Shown here: piece by piece, positions 13,540 to 25,609 of the stretch | Numbering within the stretch: position 1 is the first letter of the stretch | Layout of the letters: every line of letters starts with the position of its first letter | Source: Spodoptera frugiperda | Taxonomy: Eukaryota > Arthropoda > Insecta > Lepidoptera > Noctuidae | Assembly (NCBI RefSeq): GCF_023101765.2 | Contig: NC_064239.1 | Span: 11,366,315-11,430,314, forward strand | Reading direction: 5' to 3' | DNA length: 64,000 nucleotides | The notes under the pieces: generated by a model | The model's input: the letters and a program-made list of their open reading frames with translations, nothing else | What the model was told of the DNA's origin: nothing | The model's database searches: none | Position numbers and translations under genes: made by a program

Positions 13540-13722
13540 ACTCAATATCTATTATATAAAAATAAGTCGGGTTTTTCTTCCTGACGCTATAACTCTAGAC
13601 CGCACGAACCGATTTTTATGGTCTTGCATTTGTTGGAAAGGTCTCAGGCTAAAATTTTGGAAAAAACCAAAAATCGTTGGTGGCGAAACGGAGTTCGCCG
13701 GGTTTGCTAGTTTCCTATAATA
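13540..13722 (+). mobile_element. Interspersed repeat of moth genomes
   Basis: TAAAAATAAGTCGGGTTTTT, CGCACGAACCGATTTTTATG, GTTGGAAAGGTCTCAGG and GTTCGCCGGGTTTGCTAG are in the expected order. Class uncertain. The overlapping open frames on both strands are part of it. Confidence 0.5.
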
Positions 13723-15339
13723 ATAAGCCACACCCACTTCTCACTATTTGTCCAAAATACCTCAAGGTCTAGCGAAGGCAGTGAATATTGAGACATTGGT
13801 TTCCCTGGCTATCCATGGTATATGCAGCATTCTTCCCCAACACCACATCTCAAACGCATATCTATTCTTTTTCTCTCTCGCTTGCAAAAAGGATGGTCCA
13901 TATTTCTATCCTGATGGCTTGTTAATTCTTTATTTAAAAACTTTGATTTCATAAAAAGAAGATGATAGAATAACGACTGTTCTTGTGTTGGTAGTTTGAA
14001 AATTGTTGCCAACCGTAAAATATTAGTTGATCTGACGTGACTACTTTTCTCGGTGTGAAGTTCTGAAGTAGTGGCGGTGTAAAAATGCTTGGCCCGTGTG
14101 GTTTATTGCTTCACGTTCGGTTTTATTGCAAACGATTATTATAAGGAACTGTTCCATTACTCATTTTACGTGTGCTCTTAGCTTTTTATAAACGAAATTT
14201 TTTGGAGTTATTCCAGATTTATGAAATGTATTTTTTATTAAATCTTTTTTGATAAATGATTTTATTAAAGCAACAAATGAAGTTATATTAGTAAAATAAA
14301 TTAGAATAATACACATATTGAAACTTTTTACATTAAAAAAGCAATTTAACATGAATTATATTCGTTCAATTTTCTCTCGAACTCGATGCAGCACCGAGCC
14401 CCCAATCAGCGAACCGCAGCGCCAGCCGTACAACATTAATTCTCATTCTTGTAAACCGAAAGGCGAACGCGTCTAAAAATCCCATCACATTTCCTTGAAA
14501 ATTATTTCCCCATAATATTAAGGGGTGGCCTCACCACGTTCTTACCACGAGGTAAATAATTTCACCCTGTGCCTGCCGAGCCCCTTCGTGACGTCGTCGA
14601 TTTAGCGTGCTCAATAAAAAAACCCAATTTTACGTTTACGTAATCGGCACTGCGGATAATTCGCTACGGTCCCACATTGAACGTTCACAATAAAATAGTT
14701 AATTTTTTAAGGCTCCGTGGTCTTAAGATTTTACTAGCGTCGTGTTGTGTCGATGGTACTTTATTGCCTGGTATTATTTCGCCCTTTAGACGCTTTTTAT
14801 GTTGTCGGTGTCTTGATGACAAGCGACGAATTTGCCTCAAGGTCATTGACTGCTTTAAAAGGCAGATTTGTGTATTTTTGCATGGCACCGACTAAGTTAT
14901 TACTCCTAAAAAATTGGATAGTTTTCACCATCTCTACTAAAAATAGAAAATATAAATATGAACTACAAAAGGCAAACATTAAAACATTAGTATATGAAGC
15001 ATAAAATGTGTCGATTAATTTGTAACAAATTATGCAATTCGTTTGACGGTTGAAATCATAATTAATTATTTGCTTCCCATAATTAATTCAAACTGTTTAC
15101 AATTCACTCATTATCTGTTAGTTTTATTAATATTTGCTGTTTCCCTGATCGGGGGTAATCGATTTGTTGACTCTGTTGCGCGAGTTGTAATGTGCTCAAT
15201 AAAATTTGTGATGATACGACGTAAAATTTAGACTGTTATGACTGTGGATGATTGTTAAAAGCTCCTAATTCAGAATTGCCTGTCTAGACACATTACAATG
15301 TATATTAAACCAAAAAGATTTAGATAAATCTTCTTTTAT
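13723..15339. other. Non-coding stretch; repeat-poor GC-richer part at 14380-14660
   Basis: 14380-14660 is relatively C/G-rich (GCACCGAGCCCCCAATCAGC, CGTGACGTCGTCGATTTAGC) and could be a conserved non-coding element; nothing coding is recognised. Confidence 0.45.
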
Positions 15340-15610
15340 ATTATGGATATAGTAGCTAATAACCGCAGCTTCGCTCGCTTGGATTAACATCTTTGTAACT
15401 TATTAGGTACATCAGCTACCTACCAATAAAAGTCCTGTCCCAATCGGTCCAGCCAATTCAGAGATTATCCAAAACAAAGTAATAGACAGATAGATAGACA
15501 GACAGACAAAAATTATAAAAAATATTATTTTCTTACATAATATATCGCATGAATATGCATGTAGTAAAAAGCGGTTACTTCAATATTCCAAACAGACACT
15601 CCAATTTTAT
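15340..15610 (+). mobile_element. LINE-like 3' fragment with GACA microsatellite
   Basis: AGCTTCGCTCGCTTGG, CCAATCGGTCCAGCCAATTC, a GATAGACAGACAGACA run, and GACACTCCAATTTTATTTAT. The last block is shared with 42055-42215. Confidence 0.45.
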
Positions 15611-15923
15611 TTATTAAATGTAAATGTAGATAATGTACACTGTTCCTTCTTATTCTTCTCCATTTAAATACCCCATAACTTTAACTAAACACCATTTTAA
15701 ACTGAGGTTTAACACTAACTACTTCGCTACTTAACTCGTTTGTAGACATTAATGTCTTATACATGTAAAATATATTATGGACGTTTATTTTCTTTAAGTT
15801 AAACTAAAATTACTATTGAATAAATAGTATAGAATAGTTTTTGTTGAGAAAAAGTTTCAAAATGAAAAGTTGATATAAGTGCGCAGTTTTTTAACGTTGC
15901 TCTACTCTATAATTTTCTCCTGA

Positions 15924-16043
15924 GCCCCAAAACAACAATTGGTGGATCACACAAAGCGTTGCTTCATACGGGAATTGAACCCGCTTAAAGTTTCACGGCA
16001 GCCTAGTTGTCCAGTCACCGCGCCAACCGCGTAGTCAAATTAA
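15924..16043 (-). mobile_element. tRNA-derived SINE (family A), reverse orientation
   Basis: On the minus strand it has a pol III B-box-like GGTTCAATTCC and an A-box-like region from the GGCGCGGTGACTGG stretch. It ends in a conserved tail, the reverse of CAAAACAACAATTGGTGG. Same family as the copies at 19683, 38336, 43421, 58646 and 59413. Confidence 0.65.
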
Positions 16044-19000
16044 AGTGGTCACTTTTCACCACTAATAGTCCAATTAATTGCTACCCGAGGCCAATCTTTC
16101 TTGAGCCTAAGATCTCAAACTCAGCTAACTAAATAATCATATGAATCCATTAAACCAACTACAAGAAGCTACATTTTAAACTTATAACAGCAATACACTG
16201 CAAACGACCAAGATCCCGGATAAATTAAAAAAACCAGACGGACATCCGGACGCAGGGTAAGCACGAGCTTAGCACAAAATTGTGCAGCCTTTGTGTAACT
16301 TTAGACTCCGATGATCGCTTCTGAGGATTAATATCTCCCCTGGCTTCGATAAGTATGGAGATTGTAGATACTTCCGAAGCAAAAGTTTATAGCAAATAAG
16401 TATAGCGATAGGTAAATGTCGAGGGATTTTGTTCCTTCTTGTATCAGTCGATATTTAAACGTTTAATATTATAATGAAGTTGTGTTCTCTATACAACGTT
16501 TTAAGATTAGAAGTTGGACTTGTTTGCTGGTTGACATTTTTTTTTTTATATTTACGTATCTTCGTATTTCTAGGTCATACTTCAAGAAACTCATAAATAT
16601 GCTCAAAGCTTCGTATAAATATTCTCCATGATGTCATACTTAACCTTTCTATAAATAACATAACCATCAACTGAAACTAGGTCTAAATTAGTAAATCAAA
16701 TGCCAAACTAAAGTTATTCATGATACAAAAGTATTTCGGTACTATGTATAAACAGAAGCGGCACTTAAAGCAACAATTTGGCATGGCTCACCATCAGACG
16801 TAACAATTGTTTCATAAAACTTTAAACCAACAAGCCATCCTCGGCGTCTTTCGTGGAATTAAAGGCGTAATGAATACTATCAAGATAGAGTGAGGCGACA
16901 GAAGGACCAATAACAATAGACTGTAAATCTTTTTTAATATGGTTTGATATTACAATACATATTTCACTGCTTTGTTCTATGAACGTTTAATAAAAATTTT
17001 GTCGTAGGCGCCTGGTTCGTAGGCCTGCTACGCGTGCTACGCAGCTACGCGCGCTACGATCTTAAGCGCGACGCAATATTTTTTTTGTTACTTCTTAATT
17101 TACTTATGTATCTAAATTGTTAAAGTATCATCTATGCTAACATAATCATAACATAACTTAATTGAAATAATATTCAAAATTTAAACCCACAAAATAAAAG
17201 AATAAACTTGTAGATAAACATTTCACAGCCTATTCCTTCTGTAACTACACGCTCATAGTACATAAACAAATAAAATATTTGGCACGGAAACAAAAACACG
17301 AAGATTTTGGCTCACCACCCTCTGTAGAAAGTATTAAGTGTGGAATTATGATAATGGAATTAATATTAGGGTCCGGAGCGGAACAAATCTAAAGCCGGCC
17401 GCGTTATGCGAATGTTACCGACAAAAATGGCACATTAATGTCTCGGATAAATTCCGGGGTTTTGTATTAGAACGTTTGGATACTTTTTTTATTAATGGTA
17501 ATATGATTTCGTTTGCCTTTTCGCCCCTTTTTTGGCAGCGAACGATTCTGTTCGGGTATTCGATATTGGACGTTTTGGGTATTATATGAATTATTCTGTA
17601 AAGAGCTTATGGTAATGACATTATTTCGTCGACATAATCACTTGATTTTTCTGGCACAAGATTTATTTATTCGTGATAGCAGCCTCAGCAAATTAAAATA
17701 GGAACGGTCTATAACCGAAATATCATATTCATTGTATCCGACAGTATGCTTTACGTGCCGTAATTTGCACCTCTGCCTAACCCTTCGTGGATAAAAGGCG
17801 TGACGTTGCATATTGTATCCGACAATATGCCACCATAATAAACCAGTATTATTTTAATTTGACATAAATTCAATTCACTAATATAGTATTATCTTTTTGA
17901 TATAAAAAAATATAAGCTAGCTTCCAAAAACAAAACATCAGACCATTCAATAAAATCCTTTACAAAAACAATCGGTACACGAGACGGCATCCCTTTACGA
18001 ACATCGCGTAAATAAAAATAAACGTAAAATATGATTTTATTGTTGTATTTATAAGCTGTTATTGTGCTGTGACTGCGCTCAAGTAAGTGCTCATAAAGCG
18101 TTGTGATGTTTACGTAACGGATCTTGTGAACATTGAGGCTTTTGTTGACGGAGTGTTGAGGATCTGCGGTCAAGGTTTTTGGGTTATTTTGTCTATTTTT
18201 TTTAAATATTGGTTAGACGTCAGAGTGCCTCTTGGGACTATGTACTACCGCTATCAGCTTAGGCCCTAAAATGTACCAACACTTTGGCAAAAAAATTATT
18301 TGAATTTAAGTGTGTTCTTAAAAGTCAAAATAGTTTCTAGAGAAATAATAATAATTTTCCTCAATAAAAAAAATGCAAGTAAAACAAATCAGAATGAATT
18401 ACAATCGATTAGTACTTTTCTATAATGTTTTTTTTTGTTAAAAAATAGCTAAACGTTACTTTAATGCTTGAAAACATAGTAACACATTTTAATGACTCAA
18501 TGATACAACAAAAAGTGCACTTACCACTTTCCAAATCGGTCATCGACCTCCAAAACCCCAACCCTACGAAGCACAGCAAACTAAGCAAGCTCACGATATA
18601 TTTATACATAATCACCCCTTTGATAAAATACCCAGTTACATCGGTACAGGCCAATCCCAATCATAATGCCAATGGCCTGTAATTAAGCCTAATTTAGACA
18701 GATGGACAACGTTTTACCCCAAATTGGATCTCGCACATAGCAATTTGTGTTTCAGTTAATTTTATTTCGTCCCACGACCCGAATTTTTCCCCAAACCGGG
18801 ACATGTGCTTACGCCCGATGCCTCGTAATGGGTTGATTATACTTTTATGCAGCCTCCGATAAGTTATACTGATTGTGTTCTTCTTTAAGCGTGGCTTACA
18901 CTGGACTCAAGTTTTTTTTACGTTTATTTCGCTAAATAATAACATAACATCACGCTTTCTAATCTACAGACGGTTGGGCACAACTATATGTATACTGTTG

Positions 19001-19682
19001 CCATAAACCACACGCAATTCTTAACTGCTACTAATTCCGAAATTCCAATAATACTTCGCTCAATTTCAGGAATTGATCCCTTCGCTTACCATTGGCCCTT
19101 ATGGCTACCCGACCAATGACAAAATTTAGAGAGATATAACAGTATTTAAAAGCAAGTTCATCAAACTCCACCGTTGTTATCATCAACACAAATGAAAATA
19201 ATTGTCTAAGTTATTTGATACCACATTCTGAAAAAACAATTGTAATGTCATGATCTCTGATCTTTACGGTCGATACAATTCAAAGGATTTCTAATAAAAA
19301 CGTTTCCCTGACAGTGTGTTGTGGCGTGGGTGCGTTTACAAACAAAATATCGCACGTTGGTACACATGCAGACTGACTGTGCAAATATCTGTAGGCTTAT
19401 CGCTCAGCCGATCGTGTCGCCCGTTTGATTTGATCGCCTGGATTACATATTATTTTTAGGAAAATCCCCGCCATGCTTATGTTTTAGCTGAAAATAATTA
19501 AAGTTGCTTATACGGGTGATGTTGTAGTATTATGTGTTTTCGTTTCAATTATGTTATCTAGCCAATATATATTTTTGGCGGAATTCTCATGAATTTGACA
19601 TTGTAACTCATGCCATGAATTAGTTTTAACAATATAGTGGTTAGTTTCTAAGCGTTTACTTTTCTGTTTTTTAAAACATTAC
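16044..19682. other. Non-coding AT-rich stretch
   Basis: Only the CGTAGC island at 17001-17075 stands out, and a weak tRNA-like repeat scrap near 19060-19120. Open frames are short and lack domains. Confidence 0.5.
17001..17075. repeat. GC-rich CGTAGC-type short repeat island
   Basis: GTCGTAGGCGCCTGGTTCG, then CTGCTACGCGTGCTACGC and CTACGCGCGCTACG: degenerate tandem GCTACGC units in AT-rich surroundings. Confidence 0.6.
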
Positions 19683-19850
19683 CCCACTTTAGGATTTTCT
19701 CCTGTATTGTGGGAGTGTTTACAAACATACATTTTCATATAAACATGACACTTAGACCCGATACAACAATTTTAGGGACACACAATGAGCCGCTCCGTGC
19801 TGGAATCGAACCAGCTACACGTTGTACGATAGCCGGTTGCCAACGGTACA
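19683..19850 (-). mobile_element. tRNA-derived SINE (family A), reverse orientation
   Basis: Contains GGAATCGAACC (reverse B box), the CCCGATACAACAATTTTAGG block and the distal CTTTAGGATTTTCTCCTG block seen in the other copies. The open frames across it are chance. Confidence 0.68.
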
Positions 19851-21171
19851 GTTCTAAAACGTTTACTGATAAAACTTTAAGCAAATCGAGTGAATCGAAA
19901 ACTTTGTTTCTAAACTTTTCTAGTACCAAGCATACATGTTTAATAAACCAATCACCTACAAATTGTTTCACATAACCGATATCGATTTTGAATCGATATT
20001 TTTTAACAAAAATCTGTTGACAAGTGAACAACAACCCTTACAGTTAATTAGTTGCCACAATGTAGGTATATCGGTGTCTCAATTATGTGTGGCGGGTCAT
20101 CGCGGCACGACCGGTCGGCCCAAGGGACTCGTTTGAATTGACAAGTCTGCCCTAGTGAACCTAGTGTGTTTGTTGCCGACCAATAGGTTACCCATTATAA
20201 GGAGAACATCTTTGCTTCTAAGACAGTGGGATAAGCTAGAAAGAACTCTGAAATATTCGTCATAAGATTGTTTTTCAATTGCGCCGTCTCGTCATAATCC
20301 CGATGAATTACTTTTTTATCTCGTTTGATAAAAGTTTAGCCAAAATAATAAAAGTAACCATCTAAAGTCATAAGCTTAGATGATGACGTTTTCATTTTCT
20401 TTGAATGTATAAAAAAAAGAAAAACAATAAAGGCTTTCACAAACCGCCTGCGGTCACATATTTCATTACGAGGCGCGGATATATTTCTTTTTGCTTTACG
20501 TTTTTGTTCAGGCGTTTGTAAATCTGACACCTTAGAAGCCATATTTTTTTCGGTAATCCTGTAGACGCTGAGATATATATTTTTTGATATTATATTTGAC
20601 TTGGAAATCGTGTTTACACGCTTTGATTCCTTTCATATTGTAGGAAAAGAATAAAAATATTAATTTGTGCCTACCACTCTTCTATGGGATTAAAATCACA
20701 AACTCAGTCAGACGTTAAAACCTTTCTACATTTTTTCCTTTAAATTAAATGCTTAGTTATCACTTTAACAACGGAATCCACCGATATTGTAACAAAAAAA
20801 AAACATCGCAACAATGACTCAAAAATATTTCTTAATTCCAACAGATAAGTGAAATCAAAAAACTAAGTGACACGTGTACTAAAACCAGTGCTTAAAAGAC
20901 ATTTAAAATAGTAATGAAAAAATGCCAAAACCATGTATAGATCGGACAGGACGCTGACCCATATCGCGTAGAAGTGCAAACATTTACGTTGCGCGTGAGT
21001 GTGTGTGCGTGTGTGAGACTGTCAGGTGGAGATGAGGCGGGGGGCGTCTGTGCCCCCGCGCCTCTTATCAGGAGATAAGGCGCCGTGGCTCCCAAGCAGC
21101 ACCGTCTCGACAAACGTGGTCGACTCATCAGTGTGACCAGGTCGCTTGGATTTAAGCGGCCGCCGCCCGCC
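19851..21171. other. Upstream region of the CELF coding start
   Basis: AT-rich until about 20980, then GC-rich with a GT-rich stretch (GTGAGTGTGTGTGCGTGTGT) leading to the coding start. A promoter or a 5' UTR exon is likely in 20950-21171, but no TATA box or clear initiator was found. A 68-codon minus frame at 20336-20542 is unexplained. Confidence 0.45.
21032..21136 (+). promoter_or_regulatory. Possible upstream ORF in the 5' leader of the CELF gene
   Basis: Seen: ATG at 21032 (purine at -3) opens 34 codons ending at TGA 21134-21136, 35 nt before the main ATG and in another frame. It begins MRRGASVPPRLLSGDKAP. The stretch 20990-21170 is GC-rich against an AT-rich background, as expected for a leader or promoter. 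The transcript start is not visible. A pyrimidine-rich stretch ending in CTTATCAG at 21071 could be a splice acceptor, in which case the ATG at 21032 would be intronic and there would be no uORF. Confidence 0.3.
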
Positions 21172-21308
21172 ATGTTGCATACACTGAACGCACTCGCCGG
21201 CAAAATATCCCCGGGCGGCGGCCTAGACACAAATGCGAACAGACATACGCAGCCGAACAAGAACCACAACCACAAGACATCACCATCGTCGCCCTACAGC
21301 AAACCGAA
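21172..21308 (+). CDS. CELF/Bruno-like RNA-binding protein, first coding exon in window (partial gene)
   Basis: Seen: an ATG at 21172 in a good context (GCC before it) opens 45 codons plus two bases, followed by a consensus donor GTAAGT at 21309. The peptide starts MLHTLNALAGKISPGGG and becomes rich in Asn, His, Ser and Pro, with no domain. The two leftover bases (AA) join the first base of exon 2 to give AAT (Asn), so the frame runs unbroken into exon 2 and then into RRM1. The same frame is open back to a TAA at 21076-21078, with only a GTG and no ATG before 21172, so 21172 is the first usable start on this exon. Known: CELF/Bruno proteins vary at the N-terminus between isoforms and alternative promoters. 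Inferred: this is an isoform-specific first coding exon. The start and the transcript 5' end are less certain than the splice junction. Confidence 0.68.
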
Positions 21309-22410
21309 GTAAGTGTAACTTTAAGTTTTCTCGAAATAATGCAATCATTACAGTTTTTATGCAATACTTCAGAGTGCTACCTCCAAAACCTAGTAAACTT
21401 AATATCCAATAGAGCATAAAGTCATTCCCGGAAAATTAACACCCTATAGAAGAAGTGTTTTTAATGTAACTATTGCTGTCTCGTTCTATTTAAATGAAAG
21501 TGATAAAGCAGGTGTGATTGCACTACTGAACGTTGCTGAAATAGAAATAGGTGTGGATACGGATTTTATTGCTTGAATTGTGTTCAGTATTATAACAATA
21601 TCTTTTGTGCGACAATATAATAACGTGTTGATATCAGTTATTGTAATATTCCTTTTGAAATTCTATAAGACAATACACTTCAGAGATAAGGTTAGGTAAG
21701 TGAGTAGTTTTCTGCACTATGATCGTCCAATCCTTAGTGGTTAGGTTATAAGCCTGCCTTATCTCCAGCCATTACAGTTTCGAATCTTGTAAGTACGGAT
21801 TCATGATCCAATTTGAGTCTAGTATCTGTTTATGAAACTGTGTCTCAATGGCTGCCAGGTAAATGTACATATTTGATCACATTCTCCCATCTTTGCCTTC
21901 ATTACATCATCACTCTTGGTACATTTACTTACTCATTTTTCCTCGAGTGATATTTATATCGTTTTCTTCTTCAGTGTTATCATATCAAGTTGTATTTAGT
22001 CTTGTCTCTGTTTAATGTCAACCATCAGCAGTCTCTTGATCAATACTTGTATCTCATGTTTCAAAATGCGACGTAAATATCAAATTATTTCTTTCATTTT
22101 TATTCATTTCCAATTCAGAATTGCTGTAAAAAAGCAAATGCTTGTACTAATAGGGAAGATGCAAAAATAATATTTATGAAAATTTTGTTATTAAAATGCT
22201 AAAAAAGAATAAAAGAAGGGCCATAGCAAGGTTTTCATTTTATTTAATGTTGATTTTTATCATAAATTATGAATAAAAAGTTACATGTAAAGAAACGTAT
22301 TTCAAAACACCAATCAGTGTTTAGTGACGTTACTCCTGCTATGTCAACTATTGACAACTTTGAGTTGTGAACATTTTAAGCGAAAATTATTTTGCATTTA
22401 TCGGCTAAAA

Positions 22411-23009
22411 ATGGAAGCTAGGTTTATCAAAGCAGATTCTAGGAATCTACCAAAAGTTAGCGTAGACATGGTTGTAACTTTTTTATGGAAAGTGCGGAGT
22501 TTTCGAGTGTAGAAATAATATGGCGATAACCCAATCGGCTATGTTCAAATCAAAAGAGATGGAGAATTATGTATAGTAAAAAGTCGAGTTACGCCGGAGC
22601 ATGAAATACGTAAAGAAGGTTATCGTGTTACAGCCATTATAAATGAAACACAAAGCTTGGTTCAGTCCTGCCAATGCGAAGATTGTGCGGCTTCTGAAGG
22701 TAAACATTTCAGGTTATTTTAAATAGTTAATCTGTAGCATGGATAATTTAGACTAAAATCTATTTCCAGGTGGGTGTAAGCATGCTGCTGCACTATTGCT
22801 ATGGTTACACAGAAGATCTGAGGAGCCTCCGATAACGTCCATAACATGTTATTGGAAAAAGACAAAATTATCTATATGTACTTCTAGAAAATCATTTATA
22901 AAAGCGATACAATGCTTTTATAAATGAAGTTATGAATGCTGCAAAGAAATTCTGGATAGATGCTGTGTTTCCAAAATTAAAAGATATTAATTACATGTTT
23001 TTTCTGTAA
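22411..23009 (+). pseudogene. Broken SWIM zinc-finger protein gene of the transposon
   Basis: Seen: ATG at 22411 opens MEARFIKADSRNLPKVSVDM, then the frame breaks at a run of T (near 22476) with stops after it. Coding resumes around 22523 as DNPIGYVQIKRDGELCIVKS and onward to SCQCEDCAASEG. A 70-bp GT-AG intron (22700-22769) follows, and the next piece reads GCKHAAALLLWLHRRSEEPP to a TAA at 22921. C-x-C ... C-x-H fits a SWIM zinc finger. A second shifted frame (KKFWIDAVFPKLKDINY) runs to 23007, and AATAAA at 23029 could be a polyadenylation signal. The kept intron shows this is a DNA copy, not a retrocopy. Known: SWIM fingers bind nucleic acid or protein and in insects often sit before a YqaJ nuclease, which is missing here. 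At least two frameshifts make it non-functional. Confidence 0.7.
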
Positions 23010-23165
23010 CCATTTTGTAGATATTTTAAATAAAACTTTGTTTTTTAAATACTTTTTTTTATTCAATTTTAATTAAAGGTGATTGCAAATTGACAAGCAC
23101 ACAACAAATGATTATACTATAGTCTAAATGGGGAATTAGGAAATGATAAACACAGGAATGTGGCT

Positions 23166-23577
23166 TCAAAAAGCAAACTCACACAGTCTTCTGATCACTT
23201 TTTCAATATGAATTCGCAGGCTTGCAATTTTCTTTGACCTTAGTACATCATCTCTTGAACTTTTCTTCTTTTCTTCCACCTAGTGTTAGCAACACTAGGT
23301 GGTCTTATTAACTGAAATTGCTTGTGCAAATGTGCTTGAAGCCTCTGTCTGCCATGATACAAGCTCCAGGTGGTAAAATGTCTATACATTTTTAGCTTGG
23401 AACCACTTTTTTCTCAGTTTGGGATCAGAAGGCCTAGTTAAAAACAATTTATTAGTTAAAAACAATCTTATTAGGAAATTTGGTTGAAGTTGATGGACAC
23501 AATGGCACGAAACATGAGTCAATACGGCTTTTTTTGGTGCTGTTGTTGTAATAACCAGATGTTGATGGGATGTCCAT
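23166..23577 (-). pseudogene. Broken THAP/DDE-transposase-like gene of the transposon
   Basis: Seen on the minus strand: ATG at 23575-23577 opens MDIPSTSGYYNNSTKKSRID, then CFVPLCPSTSTKFPNKIVFN and a stop. After a local 14-bp duplication, a separate piece (23435-23382) reads RPSDPKLRKKWFQAKNV. A further piece (from 23355) gives MADRGFKHI, and after a frameshift KKIASLRIHIEKVIRRLCEF before the stop at 23166. C-x4-C and the KLRKKWFQA block resemble a THAP-like zinc finger; DRGFKHI and the IASLRIHIEKVIRRL block resemble the start and end of the last part of a DDE_Tnp_4 transposase. The catalytic middle is deleted. This is old, inactive sequence; identification is by motif memory only. Confidence 0.62.
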
Positions 23578-24720
23578 TTTTAGTTTTATCAAAATATATC
23601 TTGAAAATAGAGGAAATTTTGAAAAAAGCCAGCGACGGTAACAAACAGTGAACAGTGACAGACATCGACAAACAGGTATGACGTCATCGGAACTATAGGT
23701 CCGTTTCCGCGCGAAAATTTAAACTGTCAGTTTCAAAACGCATTTTTTGCAATAAATTAGGGTTTTTTTTAATTTTTAATATACTTGTGGTCTATTCTAC
23801 ATGGAATGCTTTACAATGAAAACATAAATAAAAATATTGCATCTTCCCTATTGACTTTCATAATTATGATTTTATTTATAACACCAACACGTGGTTTGCG
23901 ATGATAGTGAAATATTTTTTCATCTGATAACACAGGCACAAGTTACAACAGGTAATCGTATTTTGCTATCATAAGAACCTATTAAAAATATTGTTTTTGA
24001 TTGTCATGCAAGTTTTTCAGCTGTTTTCTGTAGAGTATTATAATTAGAATAGCATTTTTCCCTTAAGTTGTAAATATTAGGGGATTAAATTTTTAATTCA
24101 CCACGTCAAAGGTTTTGTTCCGTTTGACTCTTGGGAGATTTTGTTGAGGGTGGATGACAGAATGTAAGAGAAATGGTCGCAGATTGCCCATTTTTAATTA
24201 ATTTGAAATGTTGATTTATTTACATAAAATGTACAGTCATTTTGCCTCTCTTCTTTCTTGACAATTTTTAAGAATTTTCCTGGTTACTTATCAATATTTT
24301 TCAACCAATTACTTACGTATTCATGTATTACGATTCCCAAATTCGCCTACTTCTATAAATGCTCCAATTAATCCATCATACTTTACCAAAAGTTGCCAGT
24401 TTCTCATTTATATTACTTACCTAGTAAGAAAGTTCAATGTTGCCATGTATTACAGATTTGAAACTTTGCTCCCTCAGAATTTGGCAAGCATTTCGACAGT
24501 TTTGATGAATCGTTCGCTCTCTAGATACACGCGCTAAGTTTTATTACTATTTTAGTTTAAACTTTTGGAATGAGTTGTTGGCAAAACTGGACGAGAAATT
24601 AAGATAAACTGAAACTTCGATTTAGAAATTGATAATATTGGCAGTTGCCGCTAACTTTGATTAATTATTTTGTCTACATTTTAGACATTTCACTGATGAT
24701 ATGTTTGTTCATGATGATTA

Positions 24721-24810
24721 TATGTTAAGTATAGCACATAGTTTCATAGCTTAGCTATTACATCTTCGTAGCATAGCTACATAGCACATCTCTGGTGGAA
24801 ATGCAACCTA
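24721..24810 (-). mobile_element. D-family MITE, reverse 5' fragment
   Basis: Ends with ACATCTCTGGTGGAAA, the reverse of the D-family terminus, preceded by CATAGCTACATAGC and TAGCTTAGCTATTACATC. It corresponds to the first ~90 bp of the copy at 57946. Confidence 0.6.
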
Positions 24811-25609
24811 AGTAAAGTTATGCTATTTATATTTGGATGATGATATTTCATTGAAAACCATACAGTTTCCAAAAATGCAACTCCATAATTTTACTTTCTT
24901 CAAACACTCTTATAAATGTCAAATTATGACATCACTACACAACTGTGCCGTAATTTAGAGAATTTTAGAGTTTAAAATATTCAAACGATTACTTGAAATT
25001 ACTGTTTCAGCTGCATTCGGTCAAATTCTCACTAACTCATTCATATGTGTACCTATTGCTTATGTCCTATGTATGAGTCAGTGGCATCTTTTAACAAAAT
25101 TCGTTGTTGAAAACTATTAGTGATACTGCAGCATATTTTACTTAAATTATAGTTTTTGCATTTAGTTGGGTGATTCGGATATTATGAAGAATTTTCTTTT
25201 TTGAAGGTTGAAAAACATGATGGTATTGTTTGTCCAATGGGTTCAATATTCATAATTTTTTGTGACTAGAATCCCCTAGACGGGTCAGTGGATAGAAATG
25301 ATGAAATATACATATTATACTTGGAAGTTATCAGTATTTTACAGCAAAAAAAAACAAACTGCTTGACTACAATGAATCGAAGTTTTTGGGCGTTAAAAAT
25401 TCCGCTATCTATAATATAAAACACGTTTCAGTTCCCTGATACTCAGTATTAATATCAACGAATAATCTGTTTGCTGAAGCATAAACCCTCTCTGCGTCAT
25501 CACCCATGACTTCACGTGAATGACGTCACGGTACTCAACTTTAGGCCCAAAATTACAGATAATCTACAAGCGATCCGTCTACGGTTTCACCCACTTGGGA
25601 TTTAGACAA

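Larger units (their letters stand above)
22149..23852. mobile_element. Degraded ISL2EU/PIF-Harbinger-like DNA transposon with two convergent broken genes
   Basis: Seen: terminal inverted repeats at 22149-22178 and 23823-23852, identical over the outer 16 bases (AATAGGGAAGATGCAA) and 26/30 overall. The flanks are compatible with a 2-bp AT target duplication if the TIR begins at AGGGAAG. Inside, a SWIM zinc-finger protein lies on the + strand (22411 onward) and a THAP/DDE-transposase-like protein on the - strand (23577 downward), convergent. Known: ISL2EU elements carry a DDE transposase with a THAP-type zinc finger and a second protein with a YqaJ nuclease domain; SWIM fingers often precede YqaJ in insect proteins. 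Neither the catalytic DDE core nor YqaJ is visible, so the copy is internally deleted and inactive. The superfamily assignment is inference. Confidence 0.7.

Noticed and set aside
19060..19130. tRNA-like or SINE segment with GGAATTGATCCC
   Set aside because: Too degraded to separate from chance; no second copy in the window.
21085..21171. Extension of the first exon's protein upstream to 21085
   Set aside because: That frame begins with GTG, not ATG, and a TAA lies at 21076-21078. The first ATG is at 21172.
20892..21275. 127-codon minus-strand frame opposite exon 1
   Set aside because: GC-rich antisense shadow of the leader and exon 1; no domain.
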